Shown piece by piece: positions 34,701 through 42,537 of a stretch of 64,000 nucleotides of DNA. A program made the translations under genes and the position numbers. Positions within the stretch are counted from its first letter, which is position 1. Every line of letters starts with the position of its first letter. Source of the stretch: Phoronis australis (Eukaryota; Phoronida; Phoronidae); the NCBI GenBank assembly GCA_002633005.1, contig NMRA01000614.1:158089-222088 (forward strand), in the 5' to 3' direction. The notes under the pieces were generated by a model that did no database searches, had not been told where the DNA came from, and worked only from the letters and a program-made list of their open reading frames with translations.

Positions 34701-37700
34701 GAAATGCAATTAGATGACTTCATCAGCATTTTGTCACATTTAATTCCAGTACATGGAAGCTGCAGATGTCTTGAAAGGACAAATAGCGTGATGAGAGACA
34801 GGAATCCATTTTTCAAACTTTTCTGTGCCTACACATCCAGACTTTATTTATTTATTTATTTTATTTATTTATTATTGTGATATTTCAAATGAGGGTGGCC
34901 TCTTCAGTGATAGCACTGCTTTCCAAGAGGGCCCTGTTGGTCCTTTTAAAGTTGTTCAGTGTCAAGACACCTGTCAGCAGAAGTGCAGAGTTTATAAGAA
35001 TTAATTATTACAGTGAGCTGAGTAAAGAATTCCTAAGTGTTGGTTACTTAGCTTTATTCGCACATTATTGTGTGCGAGATAAGAGACAAATTACTGTTGA
35101 AATATACCATCTCCTACAGGACATTTCAATCTCTTCTAGCCTTGTTTTCCAAATGCTTTATTCAGTAAGTATACACTATGAAAATGAAAAATATCAATTA
35201 ATCTGAATGAAAAAATGATGGGAAACTTTAAATATACCTGGGGGCTCTAGTGTGAAAACAATCAAATCTGTAAAAATGTATGCATTCAGGTACTCCAGTG
35301 GGACTGTTAACGTATTAACGCACTTACACTTATGAACGTCCTTCTGCTCTCAGCCTGTGCAGGTGTTATAAAAAGGTGCGTTTTTTATCAGCACCACACT
35401 GTTTTAAACGTTCACAGAGAATATCTACTACAGAAATCAGCACACACATGAATTCTAATCGAAGAGACATTTCGCCAATGTTTAGCGGTCAATGTTGAAT
35501 TTTTAACCAAAGTGCTTCAGTGCACATTACTATGCTCATTGTATCTTGAATTGTTGCCGAATGAGGCAACACCTGAAGTCACAAGCAATGCGTACCGGTG
35601 CCATTTTCAAATTTGCAGTTTTAGAGTTGATCAACCCCAATAAACATTGAAGCGTTTTCTTGCATCACTGATAATTTCTATATTCCTATTGGTTATGGAA
35701 ACAGAACCCTATCACCGTAAGGAATGTTATGAGGGCAATTTTATGAGAGTAAAAGGCCGATTTGATTATTTTCCGTCTTTAGTCAGTTAAAGAAGGCAAA
35801 ATGCAACTTTTAAATAATTAATTAGCATACTGCGTATGTCACTGGGGTTGACTGATGACTTTAATCGCTCCCAGGAACTGCACAACAGTAACACAGCTGA
35901 TTCGGGGGTAAACAGCGTTTCCAAAAAGCGAGCCTTGCCTTTACACAAATAATGTGCAAAGTGTGATACCTCTACTGCATACAGCCAGCCCTGAAAATAC
36001 AACATACAAAATAGGACACGTGCGTTACGAAAAAGTATCAAAATTTCAGCCTTTATTACAAACACCAAAACAGATCTTTGTTCTAAAAACAACTAAAGTG
36101 CACATTAACATTGTTACTATTAGAGATACCTCCACAGAAACACAACAAGCAAAATATTTTTTTATGAAATGAATCTGACAAAAGCATTCAGATCATATTT
36201 CTTACAGTAACAGAAGATTTTGGTCTCCCTGAAACAAAAATGACTACGATCACATTTTCGGAGCAAAATGACAACGATCACCTTCTTTGGAGCAAAACGA
36301 TTACAACCACAATCTTTAGAGCAAAACGATTACAACCACAATCTTTAGAGCAAAACGATTACAACCACAATCTTTAGAGCAAAATGATTACAACCACAAT
36401 CTTTAGAGCAAAATGATTACAACCACAATCTTTAGAGCAAAATGATTACAACCACAATCTTTAGAGCAAAATGATCACGATCGCATTCTTTGGAGAAAAT
36501 GACGTGGGGAATAGTTGATGGAGCACGTTAAATTATCTCTGAAATTCGGGCCGGAAACAATTTTGTTTTTATTTATTTTATAAACTAGACTCAACTTAAT
36601 GTTCTTACACTCTGTACAGTCAAACGATATTTTGAAAAACATTATGATTCATAACATAATGTTTAGAGGTCTCTTCAAAAATGAAAAAGCCATTTTCAAC
36701 AATGAATTTTGCCTGAAATTGGTGAGATTTTATTGTCCTTCCTGAAAATTATGAGGATGCCACCTAAACTAATTATCACTGTCATGCATCCTATCCAACT
36801 TAACAATTCTTACAAGATCAATGACGCTGTTGGCTTCCTTTTTATGCAGGTCTATGGGGCAGAAATATTCCACGTCAGGGCTTGAAAAGACCACCACAAT
36901 CACATTGTGTTTGGCTTGCTGGCCTCGCTCTTCTTGGGTGGCCTGATACCATGGACACGTCACTAACGATGCAAACAACAACATCTTGCATTTACCTTGA
37001 ACAAAACATGGGTAAACCTTTTACAGCAGACCACGATAACAAAGTAACAGTTCCCTAGGGATAGTGTATCCTCCTAAATAAGCCACTGACAAATAGAATT
37101 GGACGGTCCTGGATTATATAGCTACATTTGAATCTCATGTTATTTACTCCCAATGCTGCAACATCTGTCATTTTCGCCTCATTGGTGTTTTTCATGTTAT
37201 TTGTTGGTGTCTTGTAATTTTTAAAATTTTTCTCGATTGCATTAACCTTTGACCTTCCAATGCCAGTCAAATGTTACTACTGTCCTGCGGGCAGCAACTC
37301 TGATGGTAGAAAATTTGATAAACTTTAGAAGTATCCATGGATTCAACATTTTCTGACATGACTCGGACAATCAGCCAAACATTTTCAAAATGAGGATAAA
37401 CATCTTGCCCTATTAAGTTATGGAGCAAGATTCCCAATTTCTATTGCACTACCTTAAACCCAGTAGCCACTTTTTGAGTGGAGCTTGTAGACACACCAAA
37501 ATTTGCTTGCTTCTCTTGAAATGAAACATGAATAACAGTAATAAACCAAACTAAGGCAACAACAAAAAGTATTGAAACCATACAACTAATTAAACAAGCT
37601 CCATTGCCAAACAAATAATCAAATATTGAAGTTTATCATATTCAGCTACGGTATTTCTGAAAAATTGAGTATGAAAGACTATTAATTACTCTAATATTAG

Positions 37701-39721
37701 ATTGTTTAGCTTGGAATAATTTATAGCTGCATTCCACCCTGTTTAGCAGGCTAAGATACAAAAACTCAATTAGGTCATTTACTTTCTCATAAAATTGATC
37801 TCATAACATTACGAACCGAGATGTGATACTATTTCTGTTATGAAGAAGAACAAGGAAACTATCAGCAACTCAAGAAACCTTTTTCAGTTTATTGGGGTTG
37901 GACAAAACTGCAATTTTGAAAATGGCGCATGTAAACATTGCCTATCACTTGAGTTGGCAATGGAAATGGAATCCTATCACCATAAGGAATATTACGAGAT
38001 CGATTTTATGAGAGTAAACGGCCTAATTCGATTTTCATTTTTAGCCACCTAAACAGGGCGAAATGCAGCTTTACAATTCATGACAATATCAAGGAACTAC
38101 TTTCACTCGTACTGAAATGTAGGGCACTTCATACAAAGCGGATTTTTTTGTCAAAATTAATAGATGTCTCCTAAATTAAGTACAATCAAATAATGATTGT
38201 GATCACTCAACAAGAGGCGTTACTGTCACATCTGGTTTTAATTTGTGAGTTAACAACAGTTGAATTTCCTGAACACAAAGTTCACCAGTTGGAAACCCTG
38301 GATAACACAAAGATACCTTTAAAGCAGTTTTCGAGGAGTGTTCTAAACTCTTGTTTGACATCATCATTAAGACTGCTAGGTACATGCATCAAAGTCAACT
38401 GACGTAGCTTCAGTAGCAAGTCCTCGCTGAAAGTAAAGTCAGTCCACTGTACAGTGCTGCCCTCTAGTTGACTTTTTATGCCTCTCACTGAATCCAGACA
38501 TGCCAGCGCTTGGTCGACAACTGAAACTGACACAAGATGATGATGAGAAGGTGGTATGTTTGAAGTTCTAAACGCCATTTTGTTGCTAGACAAAAAATCA
38601 TGGTGAATATTCAGAAAACAATCCACGATAACAGGGCACGGAAATGACTACCACAACCTACCATAAAAGAGACACACAGACCAAAGTCCCTGATCAGTAT
38701 ACCAAGACTCTGTGATTAAAATCATGCTACTGCACTAGATTGCAACCCTTTAACTCTGCCACTTGAGAGGGGTGCGTTTGCAATTAATCTTGAAAAGTTT
38801 CATCGGTTCTGTGAACTGAGTTTTCATGGCAAGGGTGCAGATGCAAGTTTTTCCTGGATTTCTGATGGGGCTCCCACTAGTAAAAAAGCTCCAAAGGTCC
38901 CAATAATGTACGAGAAAGCCCCCATAAGGACTATTTCAGAATCACTTTGTATTTTTGGTTTGTGTGGAAAGTGAAGATGTCAATATTTGCTCAACTTCTG
39001 ATCTCTGAAATGACTGTAGAAATATTTCAAATTGATCACTTGTCAACAAAAGCACCGCCAGACTTCTCTTACACTGACCAAGCTGCAACCTGAAACCTTC
39101 CTTCTACAGCATTACTTAAAACACCATGGCTGTGACAAGACACATTTTTAAATGGCAACACCAATCACTTAATATATTTCTCACTTGTCAAAACCCTTAG
39201 TCTAAGTTTACAACTCCAACAACATAAAACACAAAGCAGTAAATCCTAAAGTAATTTATCTAAATGAACTACAGAAATACTGGAAACCGTGGGAGTCTAT
39301 CTTTGCTGACTAAGTCATCGATTCACTGATACAGTGTACATATATAAATTACACACTTAAAATTAATCTGAGTGGGGCCTGCACTGGGTGACCAACGTGT
39401 ATAACATGTGTATCATATAAAATTAAGCACCTCAACACTATCGTCAAATTTTTGTTATGTAATATTTGAATGTCATTGCCATAACATTATTGTTAGCTAT
39501 TTGTAATTTTATGTTTGAATAAAAAAAGAAATAAAACACAAAACAGCAGTATTCTTATATATCCCCTGGAAGACAATGCTTCCAACTTTTCTCTAAATTT
39601 CACCTCCCGTTAACAAGGGCAGAGGGCACTCTTGCTTTTTCTTTGCCTTGAGAGCATTAGCCAGTCTTTCCTGTGATTGTATGGCATCTGTCACTAACTT
39701 CAACAGCTGCACTGTAGACAT
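25544..39721 (-). CDS. RlaP/PF10127-like nucleotidyltransferase protein, gene span (14 exons)
   Basis: Fourteen minus-strand exons join in phase to 601 codons including stop: 39721-39604, 38520-38317, 37409-37278, 36962-36814, 35990-35970, 34296-34189, 33631-33524, 32132-31943, 30878-30706, 30115-29981, 28910-28866, 27727-27590, 26690-26577, 25711-25544. The C-terminal half carries the polymerase-beta-superfamily signature GS-x10-DVD (AGSFLYNLSTPESDVDYVV). Next come FEYGAYEARLFCEMLWKGS and LELLFADNLEY, then helical segments (FHKLYSLGYMLN, SEREFIMKIRKAPLE). This order fits RlaP (PF10127), a nucleotidyltransferase family best known from phage T4 RNA repair and from bacteria and archaea. The N-terminal 270 residues match nothing I recognise. 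It probably transfers a nucleotide to an RNA or small molecule; substrate and location are unknown. The C-terminal exons are firm. Three N-terminal junctions are less sure (see exon entries). Confidence 0.85.
26577..26690 (-). CDS. Nucleotidyltransferase gene, exon 13
   Basis: 114 nt, phase 0, acceptor gttacaacag, donor gtaaca. IFHKLYSLGYMLN then TESEREFIMKIRKAPLE matches the family pattern of a helix with a lysine/histidine pair followed by an ER-F-L/M-IR motif. Confidence 0.88.
27154..27529. mobile_element. CAAATGCATTGTGGG MITE, copy 1
   Basis: Caaatgcattgtggg at the left and cccataatgcatttg at the right, with inner ggtgacatcac / gtgatgtcacc. The element may begin earlier (gggatttcacgtatag near 27120 is shared with copy 2). 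In a nucleotidyltransferase intron. Confidence 0.72.
27590..27727 (-). CDS. Nucleotidyltransferase gene, exon 12
   Basis: 138 nt, phase 0, acceptor gttgttttag, donor gtaagt. It reads ALADRKSEFVTETAIRQYLG, then VMIEGKKHIHTPRERKLFYQ, the helical bundle that follows the catalytic fold in RlaP-like proteins. Confidence 0.88.
28651..28744. mobile_element. Short GGCGGCGCAC/CTATAG element with AACAA duplication
   Basis: Catgggtagcgcacc to tgcactgcccatg with ggggctatagcccc and acttatttcagtgct, flanked by AACAA (28646-28650, 28745-28749). Contains a three-N gap inside a G run. Confidence 0.8.
28689..28691. other. Assembly gap, 3 N
   Basis: Three undetermined bases inside a G homopolymer. Confidence 0.99.
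28866..28910 (-). CDS. Nucleotidyltransferase gene, 45-nt exon 11
   Basis: Fifteen codons (LLFADNLEYTSKAWQ), acceptor gttgtttcag, donor gtacgt, phase 0. Completes the LELLF motif begun in exon 10. Too short to show up as an isolated open frame. Confidence 0.85.
29495..29695. repeat. 17-bp minisatellite, about 12 copies
   Basis: Unit ggacattttgcaatgta repeated almost perfectly 11 times plus a partial copy; two copies carry one extra T. Because 17 is not a multiple of three and the unit has no stop, all three minus frames stay open and give the same 17-residue cycle. In the intron between the 28866-28910 and 29981-30115 exons. Confidence 0.95.
29981..30115 (-). CDS. Nucleotidyltransferase gene, exon 10
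   Basis: 135 nt, phase 0, acceptor ctggtttcag, donor gtaaag. The text SFEYGAYEARLFCEMLWKGS followed by VVILE, joined to the next exon as LELLF, is the RlaP-like helix-strand carrying a conserved Glu that may be the third acidic residue. Confidence 0.88.
30706..30878 (-). CDS. Nucleotidyltransferase gene, catalytic exon
   Basis: 173 nt, acceptor tctttcaag, donor gtgagt. It starts DAQNKAKLRSIMNRIGDQV, then QILMVAQAGSFLYNLSTPES and DVDYVVIYAHEPM. The GS motif followed ten residues later by D-V-D is the metal-binding signature of the polymerase-beta nucleotidyltransferase fold. All three key positions (G-S, D, D) are intact, so catalytic activity is expected. Confidence 0.9.
31014..31254. mobile_element. 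CAAATGCATTGTGGG MITE, copy 2
   Basis: Caaatgcattgtgggag at the left and cccacaatgcattag at the right, with a shared inner taaacatctagtgacatca. Same family as 27154-27529, also in an intron of the nucleotidyltransferase gene. Confidence 0.75.
31943..32132 (-). CDS. Nucleotidyltransferase gene, exon 8
   Basis: 190 nt, acceptor ctttaaag, donor gtaagc, phase 0 in, phase 1 out. It reads DDRDRSTSKREIFDLVLEW, then AVQTFTFSKPDNLQKQVGSW and VEVKPLLQIV. A charged linker leading into the catalytic exon. Confidence 0.8.
33524..33631 (-). CDS. Nucleotidyltransferase gene, exon 7
   Basis: 108 nt with acceptor gcttcttcag (phase 0); a second acceptor ten bases upstream (ttttcacag, 33641) would break phase with exon 6. 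It reads YASQSLNGKVLNFLSPD, a serine run, and ALLEKITALYK. Donor gtttgc is weak but phase-consistent. Confidence 0.6.
34189..34296 (-). CDS. Nucleotidyltransferase gene, exon 6
   Basis: 108 nt, acceptor attcttgcag, donor gtaaat, phase 0. It reads VEMLVNGMIVLGVIDIPLQL, then SLFGGSACKLKA; only this phase is open. Hydrophobic strands, no known domain. Confidence 0.6.
34843..34874. repeat. TTTA microsatellite
   Basis: About eight TTTA units with one interruption. Confidence 0.9.
35568..35815. mobile_element. Partial relative of the AGCTGCATT long-arm MITE
   Basis: Caccgtaaggaatgttatgag, attttatgagagtaaa, ggccga and caaaatgcaactttt match the right half of 37725-38070. The left part (gcaatgcgtaccggtgcca to gttgatcaacccc) matches the middle of that element in reverse, so this copy is rearranged. 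Confidence 0.6.
35970..35990 (-). CDS. Nucleotidyltransferase gene, 21-nt microexon
   Basis: Seven codons (GWLYAVE) between acceptor gtattttcag and donor gtatca, phase 0 on both sides. Both neighbouring exons also meet here in phase 0, so inclusion or skipping keeps the frame. Too short to prove by eye. Confidence 0.45.
36234..36495. repeat. 29-bp minisatellite, nine copies
   Basis: Unit caaaacgattacaaccaca followed by atctttagag. Central six copies nearly identical; outer copies diverged. Lies in an intron, between nucleotidyltransferase exons at 35970 and 36814. Confidence 0.94.
36814..36962 (-). CDS. Nucleotidyltransferase gene, exon 4
   Basis: Acceptor gcatcgttag gives phase 1 in and the text MTCPWYQATQEERGQQ; an alternative acceptor at gtatcag would start at ATQEER in phase 0. 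It continues with a hydrophobic strand HNVIVVVFSSPDVEYFCPID and ends NSVIDL before donor gtaaga. Together with exon 3 it brings four Cys close together (CCPQ and TCPW), perhaps a metal site; this is inference. Confidence 0.65.
37278..37409 (-). CDS. Nucleotidyltransferase gene, exon 3
   Basis: Acceptor aacttaatag. It reads GQDVYPHFENVWLIVRVMS, then YQIFYHQSCCPQD. Two donors three bases apart keep phase 1 (exon end 37278 or 37281). Recognised by open frame, phase match to exon 2 and protein-like composition. No family match known to me. Confidence 0.6.
37725..38070. mobile_element. Long-arm MITE with AGCTGCATT ends
   Basis: Starts agctgcattccaccctgttt and ends aaacagggcgaaatgcagct. Complementarity runs about 110 bp inward (cataaaattgatctcataac mirrors gagatcgattttatgagag). 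Confidence 0.8.
38317..38520 (-). CDS. Nucleotidyltransferase gene, exon 2
   Basis: 204 nt, acceptor cagtttcag, donor gtatct, phase 1 in and out. Helical-looking text: VVDQALACLDSVRGIKSQ, then LLLKLRQLTLMHVPSSL and RTLLENCFK. Not matched to a known domain. Confidence 0.75.
39604..39721 (-). CDS. Nucleotidyltransferase gene, first coding exon
   Basis: ATG at 39721-39719 with A at -3, preceded ten bases upstream by a strong acceptor (ttttctttgttttag), so at least one 5' UTR exon should exist. It reads MSTVQLLKLVTDAIQSQERL, then a Lys-rich stretch and ends LPLLTG. 118 nt, phase 1 out, donor gtgaaa. The helix is amphipathic and there is no signal peptide. Confidence 0.75.
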
Positions 39722-42429
39722 CCTTATTTAACTAAAACAAAGAAAATTATGCGAAGGTCAAGTAATAGTTTCTTGCATATTCTTGGTAGGAAAAAAAATT
39801 ACTTCCAAGCCAACGCAGTGCCTTAACCATACCCTTTGTAATCTCAAACTTTGTGAAACATATCAGTAAATTTTGAAGGCCCATAAGTCAGAAGGTTCAA
39901 AAGTTCGAAGGTTAAACATTTGTTTTGGCTTTACCTTCCATGACAGTGATGTCATAGGATGTTAAAGAGCTGAAAATGGTGACACAGAATCTTCCTTTCA
40001 CCTTGATAAAAAAACAGTGCTCCATTATGCTGAACATCTTTTCATTGAATTTCATTGCACAATAACTTACTATGATTAGAGCATGTTTGCATCTAGCCAG
40101 ATAGAACTCATTATATTTGGATTAAATACATGAAAATAGATGACAGACATTTAAGTGATGAAAACAAACTTTCTTGGTGCACAGAATTGACAAATATTCT
40201 TGGAACTATGATCCATACTAATTTGTCTAGTACAATGGCATGCCTTATTTGCAGCGACTCAAAAAAAAGAAGTTTCCAAATATTATGAACTTGAAAGTTT
40301 TAGAGCAATTTAATGAAACTTAAATAATGGTCAATGCGAATTATTTGACACCCATGATTCAGAGGCGGATCTACAGGGGGGTTCGGGGGGTTCAAACCCC
40401 CCTCCTTGGGACAGGATCAAAAATAAAAATTGAAAAAAATTTCGCCAGAAAAACAAAATCAGCTACTAAAAACCACAAAAAGTCTTACACTGGAGGAGGG
40501 AAACCCTCTTCAGACCTTCCTTCCCCTCGGTGCTACGCGCCTCAGATTCACTCGAATCCTAAACCCCCCTTGCTGAAAACGTAGATCTGCCACTGTGATT
40601 TATCTTTTTGAGTTGACTAATTCTCTTAATATTTGTTGATCGCGGGTGTGATGTGATGTCTGTGTGCATGCATGCACCTACATACATGATTGTTGCTCTT
40701 TTTATACTCTAAAATAGTAAATATTCAATAGATTTCTTACAAGAAAAACAAACGTTTCTGTGATAAATGAGAGGTTTGAAAAACATGCATTATGCTATGT
40801 GCACGATCTGTGTCTTTTCAATGCCTATTCAGTCATGTTGAGGCACTGGCATTTGTTGCTATTTGGGCACAGCCGGGGATACATACTACGTCCCCCTACT
40901 CCAGACCCAAGGGCAGCACATGCCCCTTCGTATTTTCTTTGGAAAAGGAATATCTTTCATTCGTCATGGGAACACTTTTCCCTAAGGAATTCAGCAACAT
41001 ACTTTTATTTGTTATAAAGCTGAATGGTGGTGCACGAAAATAATATACCATTTTTAGGTCATTTTTCACTTACATGACTGTAACAGGCAAGGTTAGTGTC
41101 TCAAACTGTCGCATTTTACAAAGAGGAAGCAAGCCTATGAGATACGCAGATAAAGACAATGAAAGACAACATGCACATACCATAGGGCCTACGTAAGTAG
41201 CTCATTACTATAACTGATTTTGTGTATCCTTTTTGAAACTAACCTAGCTGCTTTAACAGAAGGAGTACAACTTTTTACTCTAAAATTTGTAACTTTCAAC
41301 TCTTTTTTGAAGTCATGACACTTATGGTTGCTTTGATTTTGGATGTTTTAGCACAGTCACATATGTATGGAAAAGTTGCATCCGGCAGAGCAATGCATGA
41401 TAAACTGAGTAGTTGTTTTTTTGTGTACCATGGATAAGGTGAACGTAACTTGTCCAGCGAATTACCATTTACAAGTGCGGGATGTTTTGCATGCAGCCTG
41501 TCCGGTCGATACCTCATACCTGTTATACAATGGAGAATAACACAAAACTTTTAGCAAACATGTTGATACACATTTAAACTAAGGGAGGGTGACATGCTGA
41601 CTGCAGAGCTAATCAGGTGGTGTGAAATTGTGAGGTAGACATAAAATTTACAAACATTGCACCCTATCTGTATACTGACTTTAGTCTCCATGCAACTAGT
41701 GTTGGCTGGCTAAGACCAGTCTTGGACTGAGTGCCTAAACCCTAACTTAGTCTGACTAAGAACAAGTCATGGATCAAGGCAGGTCGGAAAAACTGAAATG
41801 ATATCAGAGTTCCCGTCTACTCTGTAGTTAGCCGTCGTTTTGTAAACATCTTAGCCTCAATCATATGTTGCTTGCCAACCTCACCAAATAAAACATCGAT
41901 GACTCAGTTAACTGGTTAACTCCGGTCTCTTGCTGTACACTCGTGACAGGCAACGACTTCGTGCAAACTGCCAAAACAATGAAAAGCGACACCTATTGCT
42001 AGAACTTCTTGATGTCTTCAAATGGTTTCATTCGCTAAGTAGCCTGCTGAACTTTACAAGCAACTGTGTGATGTCAACTATTATTAATAAATATTCAGAT
42101 ATGCAGCTGATCGGTTAATATGTAATGTTTTAAACGCTCCGCTAAAACGTCGAAAGTTTTTTACAGCCACTACTGTTAATCAGCGCATGCGTGACTATCT
42201 ATTTCCTGTAGAATCTCGATCACGGAAGCAAAGTCGTCTTCGTTATGAAACGAGCTAATTTCTTTAATTAGTTTGTTACCCATGTGTCACCATGTGAGCT
42301 TTCAATTGATTTTCTGGACGTCAGTGAAGATTGTGGTCGCTGAAAATGTGCTTTGCGAAGAGCTGTACACCTCTTTTGCAACCTGAATTGACTTGAAGTT
42401 CCCGAAAGTCATAAATCGGCATCGACAAG
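39722..42429. promoter_or_regulatory. Head-to-head intergenic region of the nucleotidyltransferase and SOS genes
   Basis: 2.7 kb separates two divergent start codons. A splice acceptor at 39732-39733 (minus) means the nucleotidyltransferase promoter lies further right. Near SOS there is an NRF1-like palindrome (gcgcatgcgt, 42183-42192), an ETS core (cggaag, 42223-42228) and a CRE-like gacgtca (42317). A transposon sits at 40360-40595. No other gene is seen. Confidence 0.45.
40360..40595. mobile_element. CAGnGGCGGAT element with 5-bp duplication TGATT
   Basis: Starts cagaggcggatctaca, ends gtagatctgccactg, flanked on both sides by TGATT (40355-40359, 40596-40600). The interior differs from the 9319 and 43037 copies, so it is another subfamily with the same ends. 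Confidence 0.87.
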
Positions 42430-42537
42430 ATGTTTTCAACATCAAGTCAAATAACTGCCGAACCATCTAGTTACGATTTCGAATCGGCCGAGAACGCTGG
42501 AAAATGGAAAGACATATTCATAAATGCTCTTCAGCAG
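42430..42537 (+). CDS. SOS1: SOS exon 1 (start codon)
   Basis: ATG with A at -3, 36 codons, donor gtatac. [20 protein letters not shown] matches the N-terminal YEFFSEENAPKW region of SOS, which supports this start. Phase 0 out. Confidence 0.93.

Noticed and set aside
36234-36495. CRISPR array
   Set aside because: The 29-bp units follow one another directly without spacers, in an animal intron; it is a minisatellite.
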